Below, in pieces: positions 28,920 to 38,004 of a DNA stretch of 64,000 nt. This stretch comes from an uncultured Psychroserpens sp. GTDB taxonomy: Bacteria > Bacteroidota > Bacteroidia > Flavobacteriales > Flavobacteriaceae. Below the pieces are notes generated by a model. That model made no database searches. It had not been told where the DNA came from and saw only the letters and a list, made by a program, of their open reading frames with translations. The translations under genes were made by a program, and so were the position numbers. Where the stretch lies: the NCBI RefSeq assembly GCF_947501425.1, contig NZ_CANMVN010000006.1, positions 62,001 through 126,000 of the forward strand. Direction: 5' to 3'. Position 1 is the first letter of the stretch. Every line of letters starts with the position of its first letter.

Positions 28920-29741
28920 TTATTTTGACATCATAGCGAAGAACTTGTCAATGTTTGGTAAAATGACAATACGTGTTCTACGGTTTTTAGCTCTATTTTC
29001 TTTAGTGTCATTATCTGTTAATGGCTGATAAAAACTACGTCCAGCAGCAATTAATTGTTCAGGAGCAACGTTGTAATCATTTTGTAGTTTCTTTACTACA
29101 GCAGTAGCTCGAAGCACACTCAAATCCCAGTTATCTTTTACTGCAGCAGTGTTTTTCATCAGTTTGTTATCTGTATGACCTTCTACCATGACATCCAGAC
29201 TTTCCTCAGAATTGATCACATTAGCAATCTTTTGTAAAATATCATTGGCTTTATTGCTTACTTTATAACTCCCTGAGTTGAATAACATTTTATCTGAAAT
29301 AGAGATCATCACAACTGTTTCTTCAATATTAACAGCAATATCTTCATCTTCTTCGATATTATCCATTGACGATTTTAAATTGAATTGCAAGGCTAAATTC
29401 ATAGAATCCTTTAATGTTTTTGCTGTAGCCATATATGCAGGTGGTACTTTTTTAAGCGATTCACGCATGGCTTTTTTCTGATTTTCAGAAATTACTGTTC
29501 CATCAACCGATACCAGTTTGGAATCATTGTCTTCAGTAAGTTCGTTTATTTTTGAGTTGTAATTGTCAACGCGCTTTTGAATGGCTGAAAATTTTGCTTC
29601 CAGATCTTCTTTTTCGACTTTAGTTTTAGTTAATTCACTTCGTAATTCACCATTGTCCTGCTCTAATGCTACATATTTCTTTTTAGAAACACATGCCATA
29701 AGACATAAAGCGGATAGTACTACTACTGAAATTTTTTTCAT
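28920..29741 (-). CDS. OmpA-family peptidoglycan-binding lipoprotein
   Basis: A 273-residue protein. It has a lipoprotein signal (LCLMAC, Cys17), then a long coiled coil (about 22-75, EQDNGELRSELTKTKVEKED) and a C-terminal OmpA/MotB domain (about 145-260) with MVEGHTDN, LSVLRATAVVKKL and NRAKNRRTRIVI. The domain binds diaminopimelate in peptidoglycan, so the protein probably tethers the outer membrane to the wall. It is divergent from the metalloprotease gene, with a 195-bp gap and its own terminator. Confidence 0.92.
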   Translation of the reverse strand: MKKISVVVLSALCLMACVSKKKYVALEQDNGELRSELTKTKVEKEDLEAKFSAIQKRVDNYNSKINELTEDNDSKLVSVDGTVISENQKKAMRESLKKVPPAYMATAKTLKDSMNLALQFNLKSSMDNIEEDEDIAVNIEETVVMISISDKMLFNSGSYKVSNKANDILQKIANVINSEESLDVMVEGHTDNKLMKNTAAVKDNWDLSVLRATAVVKKLQNDYNVAPEQLIAAGRSFYQPLTDNDTKENRAKNRRTRIVILPNIDKFFAMMSK

Positions 29742-29936
29742 AATGTTTTAATTAAAGTTTTGGTTTATGTGTATATGTACGCACTGAAATGGCTCACGGA
29801 CTTTTCGCTTCGGAAATTTTATTAACCACTCATTGTTAATTACTGAAATTTGAAGTCCTTAAAATTTTGTGAAATCCCTTATAATATCTGCAACTTTGAT
29901 TAATTTTAGTGCATAATCAAACCAAACCACATAAAC

Positions 29937-32411
29937 ATGAGAAAATCATTGCTTCTTGCACTGACATTGCTGCTTTGTTTCATGCCAATGTCACATCAGG
30001 CACAATCTAAAAGAAAAAAGAAAAAAGATGAAAAAAAGGAAGCTGTTACACCAGCTCCAAAGAAAAACAACGGAAAAATAAAACCTTACGATAAGGTCAT
30101 CACTAAAGATGCTATTACAGATGATGGTTTATTTAAAGTGCATAAAGTAGGAGAGAAGTATTTCTTTGAAATCCCTCATGATTATCTTGGTAAAGACATG
30201 CTTTTGGTCAGTAGAATTGCAAAACTACCTGCTAATTTAGGAGGTGGTTATATCAATGCTGGATCCAAAACTGGTGAACGACTCATTGCTTGGGAACGTT
30301 TTGATAAAAAGATATTGATTAAAGAGCGTTCTTACAATTCAGTAGCCGACGAAGAATTGCCAATTAGTATTTCAGTAAAATCTAACAATTATGAACCTAC
30401 GCTTTTTGCTTTTGATATTGCAGCATTTAGTAAAGATTCATCGGCAGTTGTCGTAGATGTCACTAAGTTTTACAGTAGTGATGTAAAAGCCATAAGTGGT
30501 TTACCAGGTCGTTTACGTACAACATACAAAGTTCGTAATCTGGATGGATCGCGTAGTTTTATCAATTCAATGAAAAGTTTTCCGCAGAACATTGAAGTCG
30601 TTCAAGATATGACTTATAATGCGTCTCAACCACCTTCGGCTCGTTCAGCTGAAACTATCAGTTTACAGATGAACCAATCTATGATCTTACTTCCTGAAGA
30701 ACCTATGCAACCGCGTTTTGCAGATGAACGAGTAGGATGGTTTACCTTTAGTCAGGTTGATTATGGAAGTCAGAAATTAAAAGCCGACCGTAAGACTTAC
30801 ATAAGACGATGGCGTTTAGAGCCTAAAGACCCTGAAGCCTATGCGAGAGGCGAGTTGGTAGAACCTGTAAAACCTATTGTGTATTACCTTGATCCAGCTA
30901 CACCTGAGAGTTTGCGTAAGTATATCAAAGAAGGTATCGAATTATGGCAAGGCCCATTTGAAAAAGCAGGATTTAAAAATGCGATTATAGCTAAATATCC
31001 ACCAACCAAGGAAGAAGACCCAGATTTTAGTCCGGAAGATGTACGCTATTCCGTTGTGCGTTATGTGGCTAGTGAAACACGAAATGCTGTTGGACCAAGT
31101 GTATCAGATCCAAGAAGTGGAGAGATTATTGAAAGTGATATTATCTGGTATCATAATCATTTGCGTTCTTACAGAAACCGTTATTTATTAGAAACAGGAG
31201 CTGCAAATCCTTCGGCTAGAACTTTAGATACACCAGCAGAAGACATAGGAGAGATGATGAAAATGGTCATTGCTCACGAAGTTGGTCATGCGCTCGGATT
31301 ACCACATAATATGAGTGCCAGTAAAGCTTATGACGTAGAGAGCTACCGAAATGGAGCTTTTACTCAAGAGTTTGGTATCGCATCAACCATCATGGATTAT
31401 GCACGTTATAATTACATTGCACAACCAGGCGATCAAAATATCAGATTTATTCGTCAAATCGGACCTTATGATAATTATGCCATAAATTGGGGATATCGAA
31501 TGATTCCAGGTGCCAATTCACCTGAAGCTGAATTATCTACTTTAGATAAATGGATTATGGATAAAGCAGGCGATCCAAAGTATATCTTCGGAAAGCAAAG
31601 CAGTCGTTTCGATCCTACATCACAAACTGAAGATATTGGTAATGATGCTATTAAGGCATCAGATTATGCGTTAAATAATTTAAAATATGTTGCTCAGAAC
31701 TTACCAGCATGGACGAGTGATCAAACCAATAACTATGAAGATTTAGAAGAATTATATGGCGAATTATTAGGCTGTTATAATCGTTACATTGGTCATGTTC
31801 TTGGTAATATTGGAGGCGTAGAGGAGCACCTCATTACGCCAAAACAAGGTGGAATTGCCTATAAAGCTGTTCCGAAGCAAAAGCAGCAGGAATCTATGCA
31901 ATGGTTGCATAAAAATGCATTTAACACACCATCATGGTTGGTTGACAAATCGCTATTACAAAATATAGATTATGCAGGATATACAGCTCGCTTAGGACGT
32001 TTACAAAGTAGGTATTTAAATAGCTTATTGAGTTTTGATCGTTTAGGACGCTTAATAGACCATGAAGCACTGGATGCGTCTAATTACAGTGCTTTATCAA
32101 TGATACAGGATTTAAGAAAAGGCATTTGGAAAGAAGTTAATCTCACAAAGAATGTGGATGTTTATCGTCGTAATTTACAGCGAGCTTACGTGGATCGAAT
32201 GGCATATTTGATGACCGAAGAGATGAATCCACAACGGAGTGCGCAATACTACAATGTCTCGCAATCTGATATTAGAGCATTGGTTAGAGGAGAGCTAAAC
32301 ACCTTAAAACGTCAGGCTGCTGCTGCAGGAAACAGAGCAGTAAATACAGTGACAAAATACCATTACAGAGATATTGTAAAACGTATTGAGGATATTTTAG
32401 ATCCGAAATAA
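29937..32411 (+). CDS. Zinc-dependent metalloprotease (DUF5117/DUF5118 type)
   Basis: An 824-residue exported protein. It has a signal peptide (MRKSLLLALTLLLCFMPMSHQAQ), then a Lys-rich stretch and a DUF5118-like segment. DUF5117-like beta domains follow, then a metzincin-like catalytic site HEVGHALGLPH at 447-457 (His447, His451, His457 and catalytic Glu448). A downstream TIMDYARYNY may be the Met-turn. It probably acts in the periplasm or outside the cell; the substrate is unknown. A terminator follows its stop. Confidence 0.92.
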   Translation: MRKSLLLALTLLLCFMPMSHQAQSKRKKKKDEKKEAVTPAPKKNNGKIKPYDKVITKDAITDDGLFKVHKVGEKYFFEIPHDYLGKDMLLVSRIAKLPANLGGGYINAGSKTGERLIAWERFDKKILIKERSYNSVADEELPISISVKSNNYEPTLFAFDIAAFSKDSSAVVVDVTKFYSSDVKAISGLPGRLRTTYKVRNLDGSRSFINSMKSFPQNIEVVQDMTYNASQPPSARSAETISLQMNQSMILLPEEPMQPRFADERVGWFTFSQVDYGSQKLKADRKTYIRRWRLEPKDPEAYARGELVEPVKPIVYYLDPATPESLRKYIKEGIELWQGPFEKAGFKNAIIAKYPPTKEEDPDFSPEDVRYSVVRYVASETRNAVGPSVSDPRSGEIIESDIIWYHNHLRSYRNRYLLETGAANPSARTLDTPAEDIGEMMKMVIAHEVGHALGLPHNMSASKAYDVESYRNGAFTQEFGIASTIMDYARYNYIAQPGDQNIRFIRQIGPYDNYAINWGYRMIPGANSPEAELSTLDKWIMDKAGDPKYIFGKQSSRFDPTSQTEDIGNDAIKASDYALNNLKYVAQNLPAWTSDQTNNYEDLEELYGELLGCYNRYIGHVLGNIGGVEEHLITPKQGGIAYKAVPKQKQQESMQWLHKNAFNTPSWLVDKSLLQNIDYAGYTARLGRLQSRYLNSLLSFDRLGRLIDHEALDASNYSALSMIQDLRKGIWKEVNLTKNVDVYRRNLQRAYVDRMAYLMTEEMNPQRSAQYYNVSQSDIRALVRGELNTLKRQAAAAGNRAVNTVTKYHYRDIVKRIEDILDPK

Positions 32412-32431
32412 ACCATACGTGTAATCTTAAT

Positions 32432-32468
32432 AAACACCTTTTTGACCTGTTCAGAAAGGTGTTTTTTA
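32432..32468 (+). terminator. Intrinsic terminator after the metalloprotease gene
   Basis: AACACCTTT, 13-nt loop, AAAGGTGTT, followed by T's. It lies inside the longest possible reading frame of the next gene, which argues for the later start (32520) of that gene. Confidence 0.8.
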
Positions 32469-32519
32469 TTGTCAGAACATTCCTCTATATTTATGGAATC
32501 GTGTTCTTACCATGAGCTT

Positions 32520-33245
32520 ATGAGTATTTTTAACAATAAACGTATGGCATTACTATCAAAAAAAGGAATCTTCAAATACATTACCTATGGTATAGGTGAA
32601 ATTATACTGGTGGTTATTGGTATTTTAATTGCTGTAAGTATTAATAATAAAAATCAGGAGCGTGCAGCTCAAAAGAAACTAAGAAGTTATCTTCAGGTGT
32701 ATCAGCAGGATCTGCAACAAGACACTTTGGTTGTTGGACAGGTATTGAGATATGTTGATGATCGAAAGGAATTTTTTAAACTGTTTCTAAGTGATACGGT
32801 TTCAGCTAAGACCTATCAGGAGAATCGTCAAGGTTACGGACTCATACTATCGTATTCGCCATTCGAGCTTCAGCAGAAAGGGATTAACCTTTTGGAAAAT
32901 TATGTCAATGATAACGAAGTAGAGCAGGACACTTTAATCTCTTCAATATTGGCCAATCATAGAATCTTTAACAACTTACTCAATGAAACCAATCAGCGTA
33001 TAGGAGATGATATTGATAATAACATGTTATATCTCAAAGAAAATCAACCATGGATAGCAGATTTACTCATGGGAAAGTTGACTAATCCTGATATGATTAG
33101 TTATTTCACGAGTGATTATTATAGAGCGCGATTGGCTGTACATTCAACACTAGTATATGGTAATTTGGAACCACTATTAAAACAAATACAATCTACAAAT
33201 ACAGAGACTTTAGGCTTATTAGAAAAACGCTTAAACAAAAAATAA
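32520..33245 (+). CDS. DUF6090 membrane protein, tandem copy 1
   Basis: A 241-residue protein with one N-terminal transmembrane helix bearing the family signature YITYGIGEIILVVIGILIAV, then a mostly helical soluble domain. I chose the ATG at 32520 (MSIFNNKRMALLSKK) because it aligns with the starts of the two paralogues downstream and clears the terminator. The frame remains open upstream to 32442. Function of DUF6090 is unknown; topology suggests a signal-anchored envelope protein. It is 3 bp from copy 2. Confidence 0.82.
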   Translation: MSIFNNKRMALLSKKGIFKYITYGIGEIILVVIGILIAVSINNKNQERAAQKKLRSYLQVYQQDLQQDTLVVGQVLRYVDDRKEFFKLFLSDTVSAKTYQENRQGYGLILSYSPFELQQKGINLLENYVNDNEVEQDTLISSILANHRIFNNLLNETNQRIGDDIDNNMLYLKENQPWIADLLMGKLTNPDMISYFTSDYYRARLAVHSTLVYGNLEPLLKQIQSTNTETLGLLEKRLNKK

Positions 33246-33248
33246 AGT

Positions 33249-33974
33249 ATGAAGCTATTTAATAAACAACGATTTAAACTACAAAAGGGATCTCGCTTGA
33301 CAAAATATATAACTTATGCATTAGGAGAAATCCTTCTTGTGGTGATAGGTATTTTAATTGCTTTATGGATTAATAACAAGCAAGCTACAAATGCAGATCA
33401 ACGTGAATTAGATCGAATCATTGCTGTAGTTAAAAGTGATCTGGATAAAGATTTAATCGAAGCCAATTTGATGCTAAAAGAATCTGAAAAACCTTATCAA
33501 CTTATAACAAAAATCTTGTACAATTCTAAATTTCAAGATTCCATACGTGATTGTTTAGAGTGTAGATATTTGCTCACACAGACCAGGTTACCAAATTTCA
33601 ACTCTAAAGGCTATGAGTTATTATCAAAGTTTAATAAAGATGTAAAAACATCAAATAAATTGTCTGATTCTATTCTTAATTTTTACAGTACTTACAACAA
33701 AGCGTTTTTTGATATTCAGAACAAAATAATTCTGGATGAAGTTGTTGAAAACATGAAGTTTCTTAGAAATAATTTCAGTTGGTTTTCAGAGTTTTATATT
33801 GGTACTAACTGCAATTCTGATTGCTTAGACTATTTTGAAAGTTCTGATTATATCAACCGCTTAACCTATTATGAAGCTTTATTTTTTGATAACTTTTTGT
33901 TTTCCATCCAGGAATATAGAAATGATACACAAGGCTTATTAGAATTTTTAAAGACTGATAATGAAACTATTTAA
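33249..33974 (+). CDS. DUF6090 membrane protein, tandem copy 2
   Basis: A 241-residue paralogue beginning MKLFNKQRFKLQKG, with the helix YITYALGEILLVVIGILIAL near 20-40 and a soluble C-terminal domain. Its last 14 bases overlap copy 3 in another frame, so translation is probably coupled. The soluble domain contains a Cys pair (DCLECR) and a later NCNSDC, also seen in part in copy 3 (VCRNDC). Function unknown. Confidence 0.85.
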   Translation: MKLFNKQRFKLQKGSRLTKYITYALGEILLVVIGILIALWINNKQATNADQRELDRIIAVVKSDLDKDLIEANLMLKESEKPYQLITKILYNSKFQDSIRDCLECRYLLTQTRLPNFNSKGYELLSKFNKDVKTSNKLSDSILNFYSTYNKAFFDIQNKIILDEVVENMKFLRNNFSWFSEFYIGTNCNSDCLDYFESSDYINRLTYYEALFFDNFLFSIQEYRNDTQGLLEFLKTDNETI

Positions 33975-34683
33975 TAAACAACGATTTAAACTTATGAAGA
34001 GTAAGCAATTTCAGAAGTATATATTATATGCTACAGGAGAAATCATATTAGTAATTATTGGCATCTTAATAGCCTTATGGATTAATACTATGAGTCAGGA
34101 AAACAAGCTAAGGTCTGATAATGTCGATCTTCAGAAAAAAGTATTGGAGCAGATAGACAAAGATCTTTTGGTCATTGAAGCCTTTCAGAAAGATATTGAT
34201 ACCATTAATCAAATTTACAGACGGGTTTTGAATCGCGAATATGATACCACTAAAGTCAAAACAGGAGCGATTATTACTTCCATGTTATTTGAGGTAAATA
34301 CCTTATCCTTAGATCGACATTTTAATAATTTAGTAGATAACGCCAAGTTAGATGATAGCCAGGCTTCCAAGGAAATTATAGACATTAACAGTATGTATAA
34401 ATTATACCTCAAAAGCGTTGATGATATCGAAGCTATTATTTTTAAAAGGATGACCGATAATCTTGCTGAAATTGAAAAAACTCAAGACTGGTATGTGGAA
34501 TTAATCACCGATTTTGTTTGTCGCAACGACTGTATCAGCTATTTACTGAATGATGATGACCATAAATCTCGAATAGCCTCTTCACGATTTTTAGTGGTTA
34601 GTGGTTACGGAGGAATTATAGATAGTTTCCATGAAGATTTAATTGAAGCAAAAGCTAAGCTAGAACGTGTGATAGCAAATTAA
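33961..34683 (+). CDS. DUF6090 membrane protein, tandem copy 3
   Basis: A 240-residue paralogue. The first 32 bases match the start of copy 2 except for one base (both encode MKLFNKQRFKL), while the rest has diverged. The helix reads YILYATGEIILVIIGILIAL. It overlaps copy 2 by 14 bp. Three consecutive paralogues of equal length form one rightward operon. Function unknown. Confidence 0.85.
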   Translation: MKLFNKQRFKLMKSKQFQKYILYATGEIILVIIGILIALWINTMSQENKLRSDNVDLQKKVLEQIDKDLLVIEAFQKDIDTINQIYRRVLNREYDTTKVKTGAIITSMLFEVNTLSLDRHFNNLVDNAKLDDSQASKEIIDINSMYKLYLKSVDDIEAIIFKRMTDNLAEIEKTQDWYVELITDFVCRNDCISYLLNDDDHKSRIASSRFLVVSGYGGIIDSFHEDLIEAKAKLERVIAN

Positions 34684-34720
34684 AAAAAAGTAGCGATAAT
34701 CAGTTTAATTATCGCCACTT
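34682..34720 (-). terminator. Intrinsic terminator, mainly for the leftward lipase gene
   Basis: AGTAGCGATAAT/ATTATCGCCACT stem with one mismatch and a 7-nt loop. The 8-A run at its left end becomes a T-run on the minus strand. It may also slow the rightward DUF6090 transcript. Confidence 0.78.
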
Positions 34721-34749
34721 CAAAGTATATATAGAGTATTAAGGATGCC

Positions 34750-35718
34750 TTAGTATGTACATACATTTCCTGCGCAAATGCCTTTCATATAACGATAATC
34801 GCAACTCACATGATGTGCTTCACCAATTAGTTTCGGGTTGCTAACCAGTGTTTCTGCCAACTTAACTAAGCGTTCAGCACTAAGAAGCGGGTTAGGTTTG
34901 ACAACCTTTGAATCTTCAGTGACATATAAGACCTTACTAACAGGCTCATAATCCCAGTCTTCCGCAGCTTTTAAAAGTTTGTGAAGCCATGTCCAAGATT
35001 TGGGAATAATGCCATCAAGAACAGCAATGGTATTTTTGCTAGGTGGTAAGAATGGAACAATATCTAAATAGTTCTCATAATTAGTACTATTAGGAAATGT
35101 TGCATTGTAGTTTTTAGCAAATACAGCATTACCAGGCTTAGGCCCAGCATAGGTCACCACATGATTGGCTGTAAATAAGTTTTTAGCCTTAAAATACATA
35201 GCTGCAATTGGTGCCATAGCGCCACCTTTACTATGACCAGTAAGGTAAATTGGTTTGGTGTTGTTTGGATCTAACTGACTAAGCGCATATAGAATTCCAG
35301 TTTCCAAAGCAATCAATGCGTCAAGGAATCCTTCATGGACTTTACCAGGAGCATTAGGGTTATAAGGCTTTGTATCTGCATAAAAAATATTTTCAATCCA
35401 ATCTGCAATAGATTGGGCATCCACAGGAACAGGAGGTAAGGTTCCTCTAAACGAAATGATAATCCCTTCGGCAGTTTCTCCAACGAAACACGCTTCAATT
35501 TTCAGGAATTTATTTGGTTTCAAAGGAGATCCAACAACAACAAAAGGATCGCTAAGTAATTTGATAGCATCATATTGATTGATCACATTATGATTATCAG
35601 GATGCTTGGTGAGTGTAGGTCTTAAATTTTTGCGATACACTCCATTTTTGAATGTAGTTTGGATAAGATATGCTGAAGCAGAAGCACATAATAGTCGGCA
35701 GTGATCAATAGTTCCCAT
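34750..35718 (-). CDS. Class 3 lipase family protein
   Basis: A 322-residue alpha/beta hydrolase with the lipase_3 nucleophile elbow GHSKGGA (Ser in LTGHSKGG), preceded by IISFRGTLPP and followed by a catalytic-Asp-like region (YLDIVPFLPP). It presumably hydrolyses acylglycerols or other esters. No signal peptide is seen, so it may be cytoplasmic or exported by another route. The C-terminus carries three Cys (CDYRYMKGICAGNVC), possibly a metal or disulfide site. It is a single gene with a -7 box and a terminator. Confidence 0.85.
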   Translation of the reverse strand: MGTIDHCRLLCASASAYLIQTTFKNGVYRKNLRPTLTKHPDNHNVINQYDAIKLLSDPFVVVGSPLKPNKFLKIEACFVGETAEGIIISFRGTLPPVPVDAQSIADWIENIFYADTKPYNPNAPGKVHEGFLDALIALETGILYALSQLDPNNTKPIYLTGHSKGGAMAPIAAMYFKAKNLFTANHVVTYAGPKPGNAVFAKNYNATFPNSTNYENYLDIVPFLPPSKNTIAVLDGIIPKSWTWLHKLLKAAEDWDYEPVSKVLYVTEDSKVVKPNPLLSAERLVKLAETLVSNPKLIGEAHHVSCDYRYMKGICAGNVCTY

Positions 35719-35740
35719 AATTTTAGTTTTAGAATATGTC

Positions 35741-35748
35741 CAAAATTA
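35741..35748 (-). promoter_or_regulatory. Candidate -7 box for the lipase gene
   Basis: The minus strand reads TAATTTTG, matching TAnnTTTG, 23 bp before the lipase ATG. Confidence 0.45.
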
Positions 35749-35815
35749 CAGAGCGGAAGCCATTGAAAATACCGTAGAATTACGTGTTTTTGAAATCAGG
35801 AAACTTAATACCGAT

Positions 35816-36088
35816 TTAAGCAGGTTGTTGCTCATCAAAATGCACAGATCGTTTGATTTGTAACAAGTGATTAACAATAGAGGATAACTCAAATTTTAAT
35901 AGTCGTGGATCTTTTCGGCTGAAATCTTCAATATGGTGTTTATAGATAGATTCAATACCTTTTTTAATAGTGATGAAATAACTATCGTCATTAGCATCAA
36001 AGGTGATTGATCCTTTATAATCACTTTCTCTTAGTAACCAATATGACAAGCTATTGATCTGGTTGAATAAGGCTAAATTGTCGTCCAT
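35816..36088 (-). CDS. Small hypothetical protein
   Basis: A 90-residue soluble protein, MDDNLALFNQINSLSYWLLRES..., mixed alpha/beta with several acidic and aromatic residues and no signal peptide or recognised domain. It lies between the lipase and VTT-like genes on the same strand, separated by about 100 and 190 bp. Coding status is supported by length and a sensible amino acid composition only. Confidence 0.6.
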   Translation of the reverse strand: MDDNLALFNQINSLSYWLLRESDYKGSITFDANDDSYFITIKKGIESIYKHHIEDFSRKDPRLLKFELSSIVNHLLQIKRSVHFDEQQPA

Positions 36089-36279
36089 AATACATAGGTT
36101 TAATAGTTTTGAGGGATCTATCTAAGTTACTATTGAAATGTGATGAACTGATAATTATGGGATGAACGACTGATAAATTCGCTTTAAACGAGATCTTGTT
36201 AGGTTTTACCGATTAACGGCATACTATGTTGTCTCAAATTCGCAATATGGAAGTGTTGATTTGTAAATAATCTGTATGC

Positions 36280-36900
36280 CTACAGCACATTAAAAATGAG
36301 AATGCCATAGAGAAAAATACGAAGTATTCTAAGGGAACCATAAAATACAACACCTTTAAAAGGATATTTAATAATCCCAGCAGTCATGCACGATATCGCA
36401 AAGGGAACAGGGAGTAAAGCACCAATAATAATTAGAAATCCGCCCCATTTTTTTGAGTTTTTAAGCTGTTTTGCCATTTTTAGCTCTAGATAGCGATGAA
36501 CCGCAGGAATGGTTGTAAATAATTGTCCTAACCAATAGGACAACAAGCCTCCCAGATAGGATAACAAGGCCAGTGCACTCAGGAATTGCCAAGGTGTAGA
36601 CGTCTTTCCAGACCAAGCAATAAATATTTCAGGAGGAATGAGACCAAAAATAGTTTCAGAGATAAAGAAAACCGCCAATACGCTAGAAATGGGTAATAAT
36701 TCTGTAAGGCGAATTAGTGCAGTATTAACATCTATAAATTGATTTGCAGTAATAACAGCAGCAACAAAAGCGACAACATAAGGAAAAGCCGATTTAATAG
36801 CCATCCAGATAAAGTCATAAAATCCGGTATACGTATAGTATTGATGAAGTAATCGAATTCGGGATTTCTCCGAATGAGGGCGTGTTTGTGAGGTCTTCAT
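36280..36900 (-). CDS. VTT/DedA-like membrane protein
   Basis: A 206-residue inner-membrane protein with about five helices. The middle carries a DedA/VTT-like pattern: SETIFGLIPPEIFIAWSGK, then LGGLLSYWLGQLF and GALLPVPFAISCMTAGI. DedA-family proteins are implicated in lipid scrambling and membrane homeostasis. Relatives in flavobacteria are sometimes mislabelled as short-chain dehydrogenase; no Rossmann motif is present here. Confidence 0.75.
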   Translation of the reverse strand: MKTSQTRPHSEKSRIRLLHQYYTYTGFYDFIWMAIKSAFPYVVAFVAAVITANQFIDVNTALIRLTELLPISSVLAVFFISETIFGLIPPEIFIAWSGKTSTPWQFLSALALLSYLGGLLSYWLGQLFTTIPAVHRYLELKMAKQLKNSKKWGGFLIIIGALLPVPFAISCMTAGIIKYPFKGVVFYGSLRILRIFLYGILIFNVL

Positions 36901-37101
36901 ATAGTAGGTTCTATAAATTTGGGGATATAAATATAGGACATGACTGCTAATAACAAAGAAATATTTAAAATATTAGATGAAATGCATGTTGCAAACAGTT
37001 GCTATTTTAAATGATACGTTTATAATGAGTTATAAATACAGATAAGAAAGCAGTTAATACTATGACCAAGACAGAGTATAAGTGTATTCAACCTACAAAT
37101 T

Positions 37102-37118
37102 TCTATTTTACATAATAT
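37102..37118 (+). repeat. Left arm of a 17-bp imperfect inverted repeat
   Basis: TCTATTTTACATAATAT here recurs in inverted orientation at 45641-45657 with one mismatch, bracketing 8.5 kb that includes the export operon and the palindromic repeats. AT-rich and short, so chance cannot be excluded. Confidence 0.4.
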
Positions 37119-37123
37119 AAATT

Positions 37124-37230
37124 ATAGTACATTTATAGCAAATTACTGTATACGCAGTATTTTACATAATTGCAGTTCTAGAGCTTTAGCTGTATAACGA
37201 TAGTAATTATGTAAAAAGTAATTTGCGTCA
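37124..37230 (+). repeat. Branched palindromic repeat, copy A
   Basis: About 107 bp. A TATAGTACA leader is followed by nested inverted arms GCAAATTACT/AGTAATTTGC (perfect, 10 bp) and ACATAATT/AATTATGT, with a side hairpin TACTG/CAGTA between them. The sequence differs from copies B and C but the arm layout is the same, so structure appears conserved over sequence. It directly abuts copy B. Confidence 0.75.
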
Positions 37231-37233
37231 AAC

Positions 37234-37356
37234 TATAGTACAATTATAACAATTTGCGTAATAGCTCATTTATGAGGTATTTGACATAATTGCAGATATA
37301 AATTCGTTTAAGCGAATTATATCGTATACAATTATGTACAAGCGAATTGTGATACG
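37234..37356 (+). repeat. Branched palindromic repeat, copy B
   Basis: About 123 bp. The closing stem is ACAATTTGC/GCGAATTGT (one G-U). A side hairpin AATAGCTCAT/ATGAGGTATT comes next, and then a long hairpin: ACATAATTG/CAATTATGT enclosing GATATAAATTCG/CGAATTATATC. The first ~70 bp are almost identical to copy C at 45296. It forms a three-way junction if single-stranded. Confidence 0.85.
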
Positions 37357-37369
37357 ATATCATTTTATA

Positions 37370-37406
37370 TTAAAAACTAATCATCCACTGGATCATTAGT
37401 TTTTAA
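37370..37406. terminator. Strong terminator-like hairpin
   Basis: The 12-bp arms TTAAAAACTAAT and ATTAGTTTTTAA enclose ATCC/GGAT around ACT, with one C-C mismatch. A- and T-tracts on both sides allow either direction. It lies just right of repeat copy B, with no clear coding transcript entering it. Confidence 0.55.
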
Positions 37407-37980
37407 TAGTGTAAAATATCCGCTGCCAACGCTTTCCCGAAGACTTTCGGGATTCCAGCCGCTTGCCAGCGCATTATAAAAGCTAACCTTTTTGCTATGT
37501 TTTAAAAATCGCGTATTCGACAAAATGTAAGCAATAAAAAATTTTAAGCGATTCTCGTCAACTTGCCACAAGAGTATAAAATTTCTCTGCGAGCAAATTT
37601 CCATACACTTGTTATAATTAGTCTTTTAATTGAAGTTTTCTTTTTTGCCAACGCAACAACTGGCACACAAATCAAATCATCCACTGGATTATTTATTTTA
37701 TGTTCTGTCTTTTGTCTTGAAACAAAAGAAACAAAAATTCAAGGCTGCATATAATTTTGGAAACAATTAACGGCTCATTCGCTATATTTTAGGAAAGATT
37801 GTAACTGCTTAAGATTGCTTTGAAATCCCTTGTATAATTGAAAACCTTAAAAAACTGTAATACTAACTCCCTAAAATATGTACGCTCTTTTCGCCTTTTG
37901 TTTTAACCAAAATTTTATGAGGCCAAGTTAAAAATTGATTTTAAATGACATTTATCATATAATAAATTTAAAAAACATGA

Positions 37981-37988
37981 TATATTTG
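37981..37988 (+). promoter_or_regulatory. -7 box of the TetR-efflux operon
   Basis: TATATTTG matches TAnnTTTG exactly and is directly followed by the TetR-type palindrome. The start site would fall within the palindrome, 20-30 bp before the ATG. Confidence 0.6.
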
Positions 37989-38004
37989 TTAACCAAATGG
38001 TTAA
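37989..38004. promoter_or_regulatory. Candidate TetR operator
   Basis: TTAACCAAATGGTTAA is a perfect 7-bp inverted repeat with a 2-bp centre. It covers the expected transcription start between the -7 box and the regulator's ATG (38020). Position and symmetry fit autorepression by the adjacent TetR protein. Confidence 0.65.

Noticed and set aside
32442-32519. Longer start for the first DUF6090 gene
   Set aside because: It would overlap the metalloprotease terminator, and the extra residues have no counterpart in the two paralogues.
37124-37356. Branched palindromes as integron attC sites
   Set aside because: Length and hairpin form are similar, but no RYYYAAC/GTTRRRY core pairs are found at the ends and no integron integrase or cassette array is present.
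37234-37356. Repeats as a CRISPR array
   Set aside because: Units are about 120 bp, only two are adjacent, there are no regular short spacers, and no cas genes lie nearby.
37563-37754. 63-residue open frame as a gene
   Set aside because: It lies over repeat-like sequence with small palindromes, has no recognisable homology pattern, and its product has an unnatural composition.
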